From Methanobacterium sp. (GTDB lineage: Archaea > Methanobacteriota > Methanobacteria > Methanobacteriales > Methanobacteriaceae): a DNA stretch of 27,172 nucleotides. The translations under genes and the position numbers were made by a program. The stretch is taken from the NCBI GenBank assembly GCA_020854975.1, contig JAHKLQ010000228.1, positions 1-27,172 of the forward strand, given 5' to 3'. Below are positions 8,247 to 18,338 of the stretch, piece after piece. Position 1 is the stretch's first letter. The number at the start of each line of letters is the position of its first letter. The notes beneath the pieces were generated by a model that saw only the letters and a program-made list of their open reading frames with translations, did no database searches and was not told the DNA's origin.

Positions 8247-9323
8247 TTAATTAATAGCTTTTAATTTGATTAAAGTCATCTCACACCTGGAACCTAATCT
8301 CATAGGAGGACCCCATGTTCCTGTACCCTGAGATACATACAGTCGAGTTTCCTGGTACTCGTATAATCCACTGATATAAGGGAAAATCAATTTAACCAGG
8401 AAATTGAATGGTATCATCTGACCATTATGAGTGTGGCCGGATAGTTGCAGATTGATCCCTGCCTCACTGGCTTCCTTCAATTCCCGGGGAAGGTGGTACA
8501 GGAGAATTGATGGTTTTTCATCTTTAATTTCCAGTTGAGAAAGGGTGTTTTTAAGATGGTTTCTTTCAAAAGAATACCCCACCCCAATAACCTGCATACC
8601 CCTAAATTCAACCAGCTCATTTTGGAGAATTTTCAGTTTTGTGGATTCAAGCACCCTGAAAACCTCATCTAAGCCTTCATAGGTTTCATGATTACCCGTA
8701 ACAAAAAATGTTGGGGCTTTTAAACTGTTTATAGCCTTGAATGTGTGTTTATGTAATCGTGCACTGCCATCAACCATGTCTCCAGTTATAAACACCACAT
8801 CCGGGTTTAACTTATTGGTTTCATGGACTATTCTCTCCAGGTAACCTGAATTCCGAATCGAACCAATATGAATATCACTAAGATGTACTGCCCTTAAATC
8901 TTCTTTTAAACCATTTAAAGATAGTTCAATCTCTGAATTCTTTAATAGATAACTGTTATATATAGCATATGCACTGATTACTGTAGTTAATATGGCAATT
9001 AAAATTCCTGAACTTTCACGAGGTACTTTGAAAAATAAAGACAACACTGCATAAATGATGAGGAAAAACAAAAGATAAAATGATATTCCCATCCATGCTG
9101 AGGCTGCAGTGTAAAATACACGTGTAAAAGTATTGGAAACCATCCTTTCAATCATAGTGGCCACAGGATAAGACATGGCTGCAATTAACATAATGATGTA
9201 AAATCCATTATCCATAGGTAGACCCAGTAGAAATGACATTCCAAAAAAAACATAATAATTAAGGACTAAGAATCCCACGAAAAAAAAGGATATAAACATT
9301 AAATACTGGAGAATTCTTCTCAT
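8247..9323 (-). CDS. Membrane-anchored calcineurin-like metallophosphoesterase
   Basis: 358 residues. Four hydrophobic segments in residues 6-125 anchor the protein. The catalytic domain starts near 140 with all metal-binding motifs of the family: D150/H152 (SDIHIG), D182 in TGDMVDG, N211/H212 in TGNHE, H277 in the LLYHLP segment, and H297/H299 in SGHTHNGQ. The layout matches YkuE/YaeI-like phosphoesterases, some of which act on UDP-diacylglucosamine or other lipid-linked phosphates; the substrate here is unknown. It converges on the feo unit, with only five bases between the small Cys-rich gene's stop and its own stop. Confidence 0.88.
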   Translation of the reverse strand: MRRILQYLMFISFFFVGFLVLNYYVFFGMSFLLGLPMDNGFYIIMLIAAMSYPVATMIERMVSNTFTRVFYTAASAWMGISFYLLFFLIIYAVLSLFFKVPRESSGILIAILTTVISAYAIYNSYLLKNSEIELSLNGLKEDLRAVHLSDIHIGSIRNSGYLERIVHETNKLNPDVVFITGDMVDGSARLHKHTFKAINSLKAPTFFVTGNHETYEGLDEVFRVLESTKLKILQNELVEFRGMQVIGVGYSFERNHLKNTLSQLEIKDEKPSILLYHLPRELKEASEAGINLQLSGHTHNGQMIPFNFLVKLIFPYISGLYEYQETRLYVSQGTGTWGPPMRLGSRCEMTLIKLKAIN

Positions 9324-9423
9324 TTAACTGCCAATCCTAAATGGTTAATTGAATTAATGGTCTATTGATCATAGTTTTTAATCTTAAATGTACGTGGAAA
9401 AAATAATTTTGAATTTTTATAAT

Positions 9424-10335
9424 TTAAATTATGGAAGTTTCAGGAAGGAGCTTCACCAAAGTATAGTCGTACATCATGGATTTTTTAATTTCAGAAACAT
9501 CTCCCAGACTGTAATCATTTACCATCACTTCCGCGATCTCATCTTTATAAGTGTCAAAGTCCAGTTTTACTCGGACTCCATCCAGTTGACTTACCACTGG
9601 TGCAGGTGAATAAATTTTTTCTACTGCAGGTATCTGATTTTCTATTTCAGTTTTAACCAGTATGGATGGTACAATAGGTGGATCATCCATCATTTCCTTC
9701 CGGCGAGTGTCAATGATATCCTCCACGACTTCCGCCAGGTTCTTGAGTGCCCGGATGTTTTCACCCCTTTTTAAACGACGTGGAATCCTCCCCAACCCAC
9801 TCACATAAGCTGTAGCCCCTGGTAAGTCATCTAAATCCATTTCTGGAGCTCCAGTAACTACCACCGGTATTTCTATATCGTTGAAAAGGTGTGTTTTGTT
9901 CATGAGGCATTCTCGAAAACTTCCTAGGGCAAAAACTGCCAGATCATGTTCTTCAATGAGTCTTTTTTCATCCTCAGAGATACGTGCTATTCCCTTCCCT
10001 GCACCACGAGACAATCCGATCATGTTATCCTTAGCCCCATAACGCCGGAGGTACTCTGATATGTCACAGGCAGAGTGGGGGAGATGTTGACGGGCCAGTG
10101 TTGGTGATACAATGGCAATTTCTGTCCCTGCCATGGGTGCTATTTTAATTACTCCCAACAGTTCCCTGGCTTTTTCATCTACCTTTTTCACATCTTCTAT
10201 AGGCACCGCCAGAGTCAGGACCAGATCCATTTGACTGGTGGTCTCCTGCAGCACAAAACCCCCCAGATCCTCAATAAGTTCCGTCATTTCTTCATGCTTG
10301 TGAACTCCACCAATATAACTTAGGGTTTCATACAT
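9424..10335 (-). CDS. mmp7: Methanogenesis marker protein 7
   Basis: 303 residues, recognised as the methanogenesis marker 7 family from its overall length and text, including [11 protein letters not shown] near the start, [27 protein letters not shown] (about 75-100, split here only for recognition) and [14 protein letters not shown]. Two cysteines, C90 and C143, and H87 are candidate ligands. It has no predicted membrane helix. Marker proteins occur only in methanogens and relatives; from memory, marker 7 is a component of the ATP-dependent complex that activates methyl-coenzyme M reductase, which carries nitrogenase-precursor-like iron-sulfur clusters. Its start overlaps the end of the upstream gene by 16 bases, so the two proteins are probably made together. 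Confidence 0.85.
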   Translation of the reverse strand: MYETLSYIGGVHKHEEMTELIEDLGGFVLQETTSQMDLVLTLAVPIEDVKKVDEKARELLGVIKIAPMAGTEIAIVSPTLARQHLPHSACDISEYLRRYGAKDNMIGLSRGAGKGIARISEDEKRLIEEHDLAVFALGSFRECLMNKTHLFNDIEIPVVVTGAPEMDLDDLPGATAYVSGLGRIPRRLKRGENIRALKNLAEVVEDIIDTRRKEMMDDPPIVPSILVKTEIENQIPAVEKIYSPAPVVSQLDGVRVKLDFDTYKDEIAEVMVNDYSLGDVSEIKKSMMYDYTLVKLLPETSII

Positions 10336-10877
10336 AATCTATTCTCCAGAATATCATATCGCATTTTGGCTCTTTTCAGAGGATGGAGGGGTGCATTTTT
10401 ATGAGATGGTATTTCCACAGCCTGATTTCCCATAAATTCTATTTCATTCTTAATATCAGTATTAGGAGTGTCTTTCATATAATCTGGAAAGACCAGAAAG
10501 TCAGGTTTCTCTTCGACCAGGGAAAATCCCATGTCCTCCACTATTTCTCTTATAAAATTTGAGTACACCTTAACTTTTATTTTTTTCCTTTCATCCAACA
10601 AATCCCCTTCAGGATTAACATAATTGGAATAATCTTCTTTAAATTGATCCATATGTAGTTTTTCCGTTTTTAACCTGCTTGAAATCCGATCAATACTTTC
10701 ATATATCTGTTTAAATGTGTTTAACTTGATTTTGATGGATGGAGTGTTTGTTTCTGTTTCAGAAAGAACAATGACCAGATCAGCTCCTTGGAAATTGTTA
10801 TCCTGCTTTACAGTGTATTGGGAAACTCCAGCTAGTCTGACTACTTCCTGACACATGGGAGTGGTATAAATTTTCAT
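10320..10877 (-). CDS. Conserved methanogen protein co-encoded with mmp7 (possible methanogenesis marker)
   Basis: 185 residues, soluble, starting [20 protein letters not shown] and ending LENRLCMKP, with only two cysteines (C9 and C182), one near each end. I do not recognise the family with certainty. The length and the 16-base overlap with mmp7 make a methanogenesis-marker-type partner likely, and marker 17 is one candidate on length, but I cannot confirm this from the sequence. A strong GAGGAG ribosome site precedes the ATG, and an AT-rich TATA-like stretch lies around 10925-10945, so it is the first gene of a two-gene operon. Confidence 0.75.
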   Translation of the reverse strand: MKIYTTPMCQEVVRLAGVSQYTVKQDNNFQGADLVIVLSETETNTPSIKIKLNTFKQIYESIDRISSRLKTEKLHMDQFKEDYSNYVNPEGDLLDERKKIKVKVYSNFIREIVEDMGFSLVEEKPDFLVFPDYMKDTPNTDIKNEIEFMGNQAVEIPSHKNAPLHPLKRAKMRYDILENRLCMKP

Positions 10878-11229
10878 GAGTACTCCTCAAAATTTCTGTT
10901 TAAAGTTGGATGTATACCAATTAATATTTAATATAATTATTTAATAAAGGTCCTATCATTTTGAAGTCCATATCTAATTTTTACTGAGTTTTTGACTGAA
11001 TTAAAAACGAAAATAGTGAATTTTAATTCATAATAATACAATTATTAATTTAATATGATATGATACTTAAAAATAAGCAAGAAAAATTAAAAAAAATTTA
11101 CTACCATGCTTTTCTATTCATACTAACTGAATTTTTTATTAAGTAGCTGAATAGGGCTACCAAAGAATTTAAATAATAAATTAAACAAAAAACGAACATA
11201 ACAAGACTGTTTTATAGTGGTCTCGGGAT
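10878..11229. other. 352-base AT-rich divergent spacer
   Basis: This spacer lies between the divergent mmp7 operon and TRAM gene. It must hold promoters for both. On the minus strand a TATA-like stretch occurs around 10925-10945. GTAGC (11143-11147) and GCTAC (11156-11160) could pair as a five-base stem with an eight-base loop, which is weak. No open frame of useful length and no RNA gene was seen. Confidence 0.5.
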
Positions 11230-11454
11230 GTGAATGAATTGTTTGGTGCAGATGAAACTCCAAAAACAGCCCCTATAAAAGAAGGGGAAGAATACGAAGT
11301 TAAAATTGAGGATGTGGGTAAGGAAGGAGATGGTATCACCCGAATTGAGGGTTTTGTGGTCTTCGTGCCTGAAACAAAGGAAGGTGATGAGGTTAAGGTT
11401 CGGATAACCTCGGTGCGGAGAAGATTCGCTTTTGCCGAGAAAATTCCGGAATAA
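11230..11454 (+). CDS. TRAM-domain small RNA-binding protein
   Basis: 74 residues that are almost entirely one TRAM domain: [20 protein letters not shown], then [20 protein letters not shown] and a basic [11 protein letters not shown] end. TRAM domains are OB-like RNA binders found attached to tRNA-modifying enzymes; stand-alone copies are abundant in methanogens and act as RNA chaperones in some species. The start is a GTG at 11230; no in-frame ATG exists nearby, and the ribosome site is weak. A T-rich stretch follows the stop and probably ends the transcript. Confidence 0.88.
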   Translation: MNELFGADETPKTAPIKEGEEYEVKIEDVGKEGDGITRIEGFVVFVPETKEGDEVKVRITSVRRRFAFAEKIPE

Positions 11455-11476
11455 AATAAAAAAAGAATAATAAAAA

Positions 11477-11503
11477 TCTTTATTTTTTTCTCTTATACTA
11501 TCT
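11477..11503 (+). terminator. T-rich terminator after the TRAM gene
   Basis: A run of TTTATTTTTTTCTCTT on the sense strand begins about 25 bases after the TRAM stop. Archaeal RNA polymerase stops at such T-tracts without a stem. The comB ATG is close behind it, so some read-through or an internal promoter is needed. Confidence 0.4.
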
Positions 11504-11518
11504 CTTTTTGGTGTTAAA

Positions 11519-12187
11519 ATGCGGGTTTCCCTGAGTTTAGAGAGATCATTTTCTCAAGATGTGGCTATTATGGTGGATGTTCTGCGCGCCAGCACCACCA
11601 TCACCATTGCCCTGGAAAAAATTCCTTACATTATCCCTACACTGGAAATAGAAGAAGCTCTTGCAATGGTCGGAGAGCATCAAGCCTTTTTGGCTGGTGA
11701 AAGAGGAGGAGCCACTATTGAAGGGTTTGATGCAGGTAATTCTCCCTTGGAAATCCGTGAATTATCTGGTAAAACTCTGATTATCACCACCAGTAATGGA
11801 ACCCGAATACTGCAGGGTATCACTGGCCAAACCATTATAGGCTCATTTATAAATGCACATGCAGTTGCCCAAAAAGCCAAAAAATTAGCTGTTGAACATA
11901 TAGAAGTAGTGATGGCCGGAGTAAGAGGAAACTTTGCCATAGAAGACTTTCTGGGTGCTGGTGAAATAATTTCCCATCTTCAAGACCAAGATCTGGATGA
12001 AATGGCCCAGGCAGCATGTTTAGCCATTCAAAACCCTGAAATAGTAGATCAACATGTTAAAAACTCTAGATCAGCAAAAAGACTCCGAGAATTAGGATTC
12101 AAAAAGGATGTGGACTTCTGTCTTCAGCGGGATATTTCACAGATAGTGCCCCAATTTAAAGATGGGATTATAACCATTTTAGAATAG
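11519..12187 (+). CDS. comB: 2-phosphosulfolactate phosphatase
   Basis: 222 residues, full length for ComB. Family segments: [15 protein letters not shown] (18-32), AGERGG (59-64), GFDAGNSP (69-76), TTSNGTRIL (90-98) and [19 protein letters not shown] near 137-155. The enzyme is a Mg-dependent acid phosphatase that removes phosphate from (R)-2-phospho-3-sulfolactate to give 3-sulfolactate, the second step of coenzyme M synthesis from phosphoenolpyruvate and sulfite in hydrogenotrophic methanogens. A GGTG ribosome site lies five bases before the ATG. No other com gene is adjacent. The family has no other common function in archaea. Confidence 0.93.
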   Translation: MRVSLSLERSFSQDVAIMVDVLRASTTITIALEKIPYIIPTLEIEEALAMVGEHQAFLAGERGGATIEGFDAGNSPLEIRELSGKTLIITTSNGTRILQGITGQTIIGSFINAHAVAQKAKKLAVEHIEVVMAGVRGNFAIEDFLGAGEIISHLQDQDLDEMAQAACLAIQNPEIVDQHVKNSRSAKRLRELGFKKDVDFCLQRDISQIVPQFKDGIITILE

Positions 12188-12218
12188 GATTTTTAAATAA
12201 AAAGAAGGGAAACTTTTT

Positions 12219-12249
12219 ATATGAGCATATTATATTTATAGGCTCATAT
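12219..12249. promoter_or_regulatory. Inverted repeat bracketing a TATA-like element
   Basis: ATATGAGC (12219-12226) and GCTCATAT (12242-12249) are perfect eight-base inverted repeats with a 15-base spacer that contains ATTATATTTATA. The TATA-like core could serve the TraB-family gene that starts at 12344, leaving an 80-base leader, and the arms could be an operator. It could instead be a stem that marks the end of comB, which stops 32 bases upstream. Confidence 0.4.
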
Positions 12250-12343
12250 CAAAATATCTGAAAAATTATCTAAAAATATTATCAAAATGTTTTACTTGAA
12301 ACATAATTATGAATAATTTATACTTGAATTTTAGAGTGATTTA

Positions 12344-13501
12344 ATGGCATCTGACAATTTAACCATTATTGGTACAGCGCACGTCTCTGAAAAAAGCGTG
12401 GAAGAAGTAAAAAATACCATATTAGAATCTAAACCAGATGTAGTAGCCGTGGAGCTTGATGCTGCCCGTTATCAGAATCTTCTCAATGAGAAAAATGGCG
12501 TCCAGCAGGATAAAGAGATAAAAATACGGGAAATATTGAAAGGAAATAATTTAACCATGTTTTTGGTGAGTGGATTTCTCAGTTATTTCCAAAAGAAGAT
12601 AGGGGAGGATTTAGGCGTTAAACCAGGTTCAGAGATGCTGGCTGCGGCTGAAGCAGCTGAAGAAGCCGGAGCTAGGGTGGCACTTATTGATCGTGATATT
12701 CAAATAACCCTTAAACGGGCTTTGAATCGTATGAGCTTCTGGGAAAAAGCTAAATTTGTTTACAGTATCATTGCATCATTTTTCACCGATGATGAGGCTA
12801 TTGAAGATATTGAAAGTATAAAACACGGCGATGTACTGGAGGAAGTTATGGGATACTTCCAGGAGATGTCTCCCCAGGCCTACGAAGTTCTGGTAAAAGA
12901 AAGAGATGCTTACATGGCCAGGATGTTACTTAATATTGAAGGAGATGTAGTGGCTGTGGTGGGAGCTGGACATAAGAAGGGTATTCTGAAAAATATGGAA
13001 CATCCTGAAGATATACCTCCAATTCACCAACTTTTAGAGTTAAAAGAACCAAAAATAACATTCACTAAGGTGATTTTATTTGCCATCCCTGCATTATTTG
13101 TCATAATATTCGTAGTGGCATTTTTAAAAGGTATTAACGTCCAGGGAGGGCTTCTGGAGTTTGTTCTTCTCACTGGTGGTTTGGGGTTTTTGGGATCATT
13201 ACTGGCTGGGTCTAAAATTCCCTCAGCCATAACTGCGTTTATTGTTGCACCTTTTACCGCAATACATCCTCTCTTAGCAGCAGGTTGGTTTGCAGGCATA
13301 GTGGAAGCAAAATTGCGGGGAGTGTCCATGGATGATCTGGCAGGATTAACCAAAAGTGAAAGTTTAAGAGACCTCTGGGATAATAATCTCTTCCGAATCC
13401 TTCTGGTGGTAGTGGGAGCCAATATTGGTTGCAGTATTGGGGTTTTTATTTCCATAACCAACGTATTATGGCCTATGGCAGGTAAAATAATGGGCATGTG
13501 A
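12344..13501 (+). CDS. TraB/PrgY family membrane protein
   Basis: 385 residues. The N-terminal half holds the TraB signature: [15 protein letters not shown] (8-22), [11 protein letters not shown] (33-43), an [15 protein letters not shown] segment and [13 protein letters not shown] (about 200-212). The conserved GxxH and GH motifs and the Glu make a Tiki/TraB-like (EreA/GumN) fold. The last 150 residues contain four to five hydrophobic helices, with an ARG-free loop MAGK near the end, so the protein is anchored by its C-terminus. Enterococcal TraB/PrgY blocks pheromone signals and animal Tiki is a metalloprotease; the role in archaea is not known. The neighbours (comB, DUF1922) seem unrelated functionally. 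Confidence 0.86.
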   Translation: MASDNLTIIGTAHVSEKSVEEVKNTILESKPDVVAVELDAARYQNLLNEKNGVQQDKEIKIREILKGNNLTMFLVSGFLSYFQKKIGEDLGVKPGSEMLAAAEAAEEAGARVALIDRDIQITLKRALNRMSFWEKAKFVYSIIASFFTDDEAIEDIESIKHGDVLEEVMGYFQEMSPQAYEVLVKERDAYMARMLLNIEGDVVAVVGAGHKKGILKNMEHPEDIPPIHQLLELKEPKITFTKVILFAIPALFVIIFVVAFLKGINVQGGLLEFVLLTGGLGFLGSLLAGSKIPSAITAFIVAPFTAIHPLLAAGWFAGIVEAKLRGVSMDDLAGLTKSESLRDLWDNNLFRILLVVVGANIGCSIGVFISITNVLWPMAGKIMGM

Positions 13502-13598
13502 ATTAATGATTATATTCAAATAATAATGGATTAAAATGAAATGGATTAGAATAGTGGGAACATAAATAACGAGTAAGGGAATACATGAGTTGATTTAG

Positions 13599-13811
<213 letters not shown>

Positions 13812-13944
13812 TCCATCCTACCTCCCAACTAATTATATCAATAAAGGTCTATTTTTTTATAGGTGATGATGATAATATTATTGGAAATATACATATAGAA
13901 ATAAAATATCAAAAATCCCGATGTAATAGCTCAAATATAACTTA

Positions 13945-15555
13945 ATGAAGTTAATGGGTAACATGAGCAATGGTAATTTCTCAAATCTCACCAGAGATGG
14001 TGAGAGAAAAAACATAGAATTCAAAGAAAATCTTAATTCTAATACTCATCTAGTTACTGAGCGCAAACAGCAACTGGCATCCCAGATGAAGTACCGTCTG
14101 GAAAGGGGAAATGGGGAAGCAATTTATTTTATTGGAGTTACTGATGATGGTCAGCTTTTGGGACTTGGAAAACCCGAAATAGATGAATCATTATATGTTT
14201 TAGGTGAAATTGCCCGTGATGTTAAGGCAAAAATAGTAAATGTGGAAACTGAAAAGGCAATGAAGGGTGAAGTAGCTAAAGTGATTATCAGCCGTTTTCC
14301 TACTAATAAACCAGATCACCTGTTAATTGGAGTTGCCGGACACGTTGACCATGGGAAAAGCACCCTGGTAGGAACTTTAACCACTGGATCACTGGATAGT
14401 GGCGCAGGAAGCACCAGAATATTTTTAGATGTTCAAAAACACGAAATAGAACGTGGTCTGTCTGCTGATCTATCTTTCGCAGTTTACGGCTTTAAAAATG
14501 GAGAACCCGTACGGATTAAGAACCCCCTTAACAAGCGCGATAAAGCACTTATGGTTGAAAAATGTGATAAACTGATTTCTTTTGTGGACACTGTGGGTCA
14601 TGAACCCTGGCTCCGCACTACTATAAGGGGTATTGTGGGGCAGAAACTGAGCCATGGCCTCCTGGTGGTGGCAGCTGATCAGGGACCAACCCATATCACC
14701 CGCGAACATCTGGGTATTATCTTGGCTATGGACTTACCAGTCATAGTGGTAATGACAAAAATCGATATGGTGACCCCGGAAAGGGTTAAAACTGTTCGTC
14801 AGGAGATTTTTGACCTGTTGAAGCTGGTGGGACGAATACCTTATATGGTGAAAACTCCACAGGATGCAGATTTTCTAACAGAAAACATGAACCATCACCT
14901 GGTGCCAGTTGTTAAAGTATCAGCAGTTACTGGTGAAGGATTAGAACTATTGGATCGGATTTTTTCCCGCCTAAAAACCCCATCACATGAGGAAGACTCT
15001 AAAAAACCATTTATGATGTACATTGACAAAATATACTCTGTCATTGGTGTGGGAACTGTGGTGAGTGGCACTATCCGTCAAGGTAAAGTTAAAAAAGGTG
15101 AGAAACTTATTTTGGGCCCCTTCAATTCGGGTGATTTTCTTCCGGTGAGTGTTAAGACCATAGAAATGCATCATTATCGTAAAGAAAGTGCTGCTGTGGG
15201 AGAAGTTGTTGGCATCTCCATCACTGGAGTGGAAATGGATGAAATTAGGAGAGGAATGATTTTATGCCATCATGATTATCATCCACTGGCAGTGAGGGAA
15301 TTTGATGCAGATGTAGCTATCCTGGTACATCCCACTACTATTAAGGAAGGTTATGAGTGCATAACCCACATTGAAACCATAGCAGAAACCACTTGTTTCC
15401 GACCCCTTAACCATGAATATTTATCTGCAGGAGATACTGGGCAGATTAGAATGAGATTCAAATATCATCCCTTTGCCATCCGTGAAGGTCAAAAACTCAT
15501 ATTCCGTGAGGGTAAAAGTAAAGGTGTGGGAACTGTAACTCGTTTGGCCATTTAA
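13945..15555 (+). CDS. GTPBP1-like translational GTPase (EF-Tu/EF1A superfamily)
   Basis: 536 residues from the first ATG; later in-frame ATGs at 13954 and 13963 are possible starts, the last preceded by GGGT. Residues 20-120 form an N-terminal domain with IEFKENL and [15 protein letters not shown], similar to AlbA_2-type and GTPBP1 N-termini. The G domain follows: G1 GHVDHGKS (132-139), G2 region with RGLSADLS, G3 DTVGHE, G4 TKID and G5 SAV, then two beta-barrel domains with [18 protein letters not shown]. Eukaryotic GTPBP1/2 act in mRNA decay and ribosome rescue; archaeal members are uncharacterised. It lies in a conserved methanobacterial neighbourhood. Confidence 0.88.
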   Translation: MKLMGNMSNGNFSNLTRDGERKNIEFKENLNSNTHLVTERKQQLASQMKYRLERGNGEAIYFIGVTDDGQLLGLGKPEIDESLYVLGEIARDVKAKIVNVETEKAMKGEVAKVIISRFPTNKPDHLLIGVAGHVDHGKSTLVGTLTTGSLDSGAGSTRIFLDVQKHEIERGLSADLSFAVYGFKNGEPVRIKNPLNKRDKALMVEKCDKLISFVDTVGHEPWLRTTIRGIVGQKLSHGLLVVAADQGPTHITREHLGIILAMDLPVIVVMTKIDMVTPERVKTVRQEIFDLLKLVGRIPYMVKTPQDADFLTENMNHHLVPVVKVSAVTGEGLELLDRIFSRLKTPSHEEDSKKPFMMYIDKIYSVIGVGTVVSGTIRQGKVKKGEKLILGPFNSGDFLPVSVKTIEMHHYRKESAAVGEVVGISITGVEMDEIRRGMILCHHDYHPLAVREFDADVAILVHPTTIKEGYECITHIETIAETTCFRPLNHEYLSAGDTGQIRMRFKYHPFAIREGQKLIFREGKSKGVGTVTRLAI

Positions 15556-15598
15556 CCCCTTAAACACATTTATATTAATTTTTCATCCCTACATATTT

Positions 15599-16486
15599 TT
15601 ATTTATTTTCTCTATCTTCTTTATTTAGCTTCATTTCTTGCTTTATATGTTCACTCATCTCACAGACTTTGCAGGTGGAAGCAGATGATGGTTGGCCACA
15701 TATCTGGCATTCATAGAGTTTAACATCCCTTTTACCTATTTTTAGGTTTTTTTGGAAAAATTTAAGAAAGTTAAGTTTAGTGCCGGGTCTTTCCTCTTCT
15801 AAACTGTTTAAATAATTTTTTAACCGGGAGCGGAGGGATTGATATGCGTAGGGACATTCAGCCAGGTGCACATCCACCTCATTTGACACTGCCCATAGTC
15901 CCACCTCTTTTTCTGGTATGAGCCATAGTGGTTTTATACGGGGGACCATTTTAGGGTGGATACGTTCCTGTTTTGGTCCGAACTTACCAAAACGCCGCAC
16001 ATCTGCCCTGGCGAAACTCATTAAAAAGGACTGTACCTCATCATCCAGATTATGACCCGTGGCCAACTTATCCACCCCTAACTCATAAGCAGTCCTGTTT
16101 AACAGATAACGTCTGAACACACCACAGGGGACACAGGCAGTCTGGTAAAACTTAGCCACCTGGTCCAGGGTGAAACCCAGTTCATTTTTTAAGGACACCT
16201 CATAAAGATCCACTCCTAATTTATATGAATTATTTCTGGCAGATCTAATTCCATCCTCACGATAACCATGGATCCCTTCATCAACAGCAATAGCTAAAAG
16301 TTTAAAATTAAAATCAGATTCTTTTCGAATTTTATTAAGAATATGCAATGTTAATACGCTGTCTTTTCCCCCGGAAAGTGCCACAGCCACCTTATCATGA
16401 TCATTTATAAGACCATGATCGTTTATGACTTTTTTAACCTTTTTCTCAAGTTCCTGGTTGAAGTTATGGCGATCCAGGTGTTTCAT
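15599..16486 (-). CDS. TtuA/NcsA-like tRNA 2-thiouridine synthesis protein
   Basis: 295 residues from the ATG at 16486. The open frame runs to 16690, but that stretch is antisense to the divergent gene and does not look like protein. PP-loop SGGKDS (38-43) activates tRNA with ATP; C118 and C121 in ACVPCG and C211 are the three cysteines expected to hold the catalytic 4Fe-4S cluster; [10 protein letters not shown] (141-150) is a family segment. C260, C263, C272 and C275 make a C-terminal zinc finger. The N-terminal zinc finger of many members is missing: residues 1-30 have no Cys. TtuA-type enzymes thiolate U54 and NcsA/Ncs6-type enzymes U34; which one applies cannot be decided here. Confidence 0.86.
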   Translation of the reverse strand: MKHLDRHNFNQELEKKVKKVINDHGLINDHDKVAVALSGGKDSVLTLHILNKIRKESDFNFKLLAIAVDEGIHGYREDGIRSARNNSYKLGVDLYEVSLKNELGFTLDQVAKFYQTACVPCGVFRRYLLNRTAYELGVDKLATGHNLDDEVQSFLMSFARADVRRFGKFGPKQERIHPKMVPRIKPLWLIPEKEVGLWAVSNEVDVHLAECPYAYQSLRSRLKNYLNSLEEERPGTKLNFLKFFQKNLKIGKRDVKLYECQICGQPSSASTCKVCEMSEHIKQEMKLNKEDRENK

Positions 16487-16520
16487 AAAAATTATATGAT
16501 CTGGGAACATAAATATACTT
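16487..16520. promoter_or_regulatory. Overlapping back-to-back promoters of two leaderless genes
   Basis: Only 34 bases separate the two ATGs. On the plus strand AAAAATTATATG (16487-16498) is a BRE-TATA-like element about 25 bases before the ATG at 16521. On the minus strand GTATATTTATG (16518-16508) lies about 27 bases before the ATG at 16486. Neither ATG has a ribosome site. Each promoter's TATA box therefore lies at or in the other gene's start. Confidence 0.55.
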
Positions 16521-16823
16521 ATGATATCAGCAGAACTGATAATAATCCCTATAGGTACCTCTGGGACCAGTCTCAGTAAATATGTGGCTGCTGCTGTGGC
16601 TGCTTTGGATGAAACTGGTATAAAGTATGAGGTAAGTGGCATGGGAACTCTACTGGAAGCTGAAAATACCGATGAACTGTTCAATGCCATTAAAAGTGCT
16701 CATGAAGCAATTTTTAATGAGGGAATGGATCGGGTGGTAACCAGTGTCAATATCGATGATCGTAGAGATCGCAAACGGACCCTGGCTGACAAAGTACGTT
16801 CAGTAGAAGAAAAACTAGGATAA
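16521..16823 (+). CDS. MTH1187/YkoF-like thiamine-binding protein
   Basis: 100 residues with the MTH1187 family text: [20 protein letters not shown] at the start, [14 protein letters not shown] (about 35-48), [25 protein letters not shown] (about 60-85, recognisable by DRVVTS and IDDRRD). The fold is a ferredoxin-like ACT-type domain that forms tetramers; the structure of the Methanothermobacter protein MTH1187 is known, and related YkoF domains bind thiamine or its pyrimidine part. Exact ligand and role in methanogens are unclear. The gene is probably leaderless and divergent from the tRNA thiolation gene. Confidence 0.9.
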   Translation: MISAELIIIPIGTSGTSLSKYVAAAVAALDETGIKYEVSGMGTLLEAENTDELFNAIKSAHEAIFNEGMDRVVTSVNIDDRRDRKRTLADKVRSVEEKLG

Positions 16824-16984
16824 AATGGGGAATTTGGAAAAAGAATTATAATCCACACGAACTTCCAATTTCAAACCTAAATAAAATTCTAATTTATATT
16901 TTATCCTTAATCATTATTCCCACTAGTTTAAACATTGCCCCATGATTAATTGGATAAGATTAATGGATATATGATGTTTAAAAA

Positions 16985-17010
16985 TTAAAAAAAAATAGGA
17001 TAACCCTATT
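16985..17010 (-). terminator. Stem-loop and T-tract terminator of the DegT gene
   Basis: On the minus strand AATAGG (17010-17005) pairs with CCTATT (16999-16994) around a five-base loop and is followed by a nine-T run (16995-16987). It starts seven bases after the aminotransferase stop, so it looks like an intrinsic-type terminator. Confidence 0.6.
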
Positions 17011-17016
17011 AAGTTA

Positions 17017-18108
17017 TTATATATTTTCTGACCCTGCTTCTAATGAAATTACGATCTTCTCCAGTTCTTCTATGGATAATGCTGGATGAACTGGTAAGGA
17101 AAGAACTTCCGATGCAGCTTTTTCAGTTTCAGGACATTTATCATGATATCCTAAGTCCTGATAAAGTTTTTGTTTATAAATAGGAATGGGATAATGTATT
17201 CCGGTTCCAATTCCTTCCTGGTTCAGGTATTCCATTATATACTTCCGTTTCCCATCTTCAACTCTTATGGTGTACTGATGGAAAACATGACGAACCTCAG
17301 GGGAAACATATGGCGGTTTTATACCATTTAAGACCTTAATATGTTCTGTTAAGTATTCTGCATTTTCTATCCTTTTTTGATTAAACCCATCTAACTTTTT
17401 AAGTTGAACCAGACCAATAGAAGCAGCAATATCTGTCATCCTAAAATTATACCCTAAAATTTCATGTTGATATCGTTCTTTTTCACCATGGGCCCTTAAT
17501 ATTCTGGCCTTATCAGCCATTTCAGGATTGTTAGTGGTTATCATACCACCTTCACTGGTGGTCATGTTTTTAGTGGGATAAAAACTAAAACATCCCATAT
17601 CTCCCAGGGATCCCACCTTTTTATCTTGGAACATGGCTCCATGGGCCTGGGCAGCATCTTCAATTACCACCAGATCATGTTCTTCAGCTATGGTATTTAT
17701 GCTGTCCATCTGGGCAGGTTGGCCGTAAAGGTGCACTGGAAGGATTGCTTTGGTTTTTTCAGTAATAGCTCCTTTGATTAGTTCTGGATTAATGTTATAG
17801 GTTTTTGGATCTATATCCACGAAAACTGGTCTTGCCCCTACATATAATGCACAGTTACCCGTAGCTGCGAAGCTGAAAGGAGTGGTTATAACCTCATCAC
17901 CAGCTCCCACCCCTGCAGCCAGGAGTGCCAGGTGTAATGCTGTGGTTCCTGAGCTAACAGCAATTGCGTGTTCTGTTCCCACATAACTGGCAAAGGCTTC
18001 TTCAAATTCAGCTACTTTGGGTCCCTGAGCTATAAATCCAGATTTTAATACTTTTTCAACTTTTTCTATCTCTTCTTTACCTATAAGCGGTTTGGCAATT
18101 GGTATCAT
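17017..18108 (-). CDS. DegT/DnrJ/EryC1/StrS family PLP-dependent aminotransferase
   Basis: 363 residues from the ATG at 18108. The frame extends three codons to a GTG at 18117, but that GTG lies in AGGTGG, a ribosome site placed five bases before the ATG, so the ATG is preferred. With the longer numbering, the aspartate that holds the pyridine ring is in [10 protein letters not shown] (D154) and the PLP lysine is K183 in [26 protein letters not shown] and the [20 protein letters not shown] region are also typical. Such enzymes make 3- or 4-amino sugars on nucleotide carriers for surface glycans; the sugar cannot be told. No sugar-nucleotide gene is adjacent, so the pathway partners lie elsewhere. 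Confidence 0.93.
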   Translation of the reverse strand: MIPIAKPLIGKEEIEKVEKVLKSGFIAQGPKVAEFEEAFASYVGTEHAIAVSSGTTALHLALLAAGVGAGDEVITTPFSFAATGNCALYVGARPVFVDIDPKTYNINPELIKGAITEKTKAILPVHLYGQPAQMDSINTIAEEHDLVVIEDAAQAHGAMFQDKKVGSLGDMGCFSFYPTKNMTTSEGGMITTNNPEMADKARILRAHGEKERYQHEILGYNFRMTDIAASIGLVQLKKLDGFNQKRIENAEYLTEHIKVLNGIKPPYVSPEVRHVFHQYTIRVEDGKRKYIMEYLNQEGIGTGIHYPIPIYKQKLYQDLGYHDKCPETEKAASEVLSLPVHPALSIEELEKIVISLEAGSENI

Positions 18109-18338
18109 TAAATCCACCTAACATTCAATAATAAAATTGGATAAATCTCATTAAATCACTTTTTTTAAATCTCCCATATCATGCAATATGAAAAGGTTTT
18201 TAAAAAATATTTTAGATGTAATCACTTGCATTTTTAACTATCTTCCATTGAATTCCATCTCATAAAAACATACCTCCACCATCCTAGGACCAATAATCAT
18301 GGATAAAAGTTTAAATAAATTCGTTTTAACCACCTGTT

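Noticed and set aside
9419..9432. ATAATTTAAATTAT palindrome at the mmp7 stop
   Set aside because: A pure A/T palindrome in AT-rich DNA is expected by chance and overlaps coding bases.
13860..13894. Ten-codon frame after GGTG in the gap before the GTPBP1-like gene
   Set aside because: It is too short and has no conserved feature; the ATG repeats are likely chance.
16487..16690. N-terminal extension of the tRNA thiolation protein frame
   Set aside because: It is antisense to the start of the MTH1187-like gene, is rich in Ser and Ala without family similarity, and a leaderless start at 16486 explains the gene.
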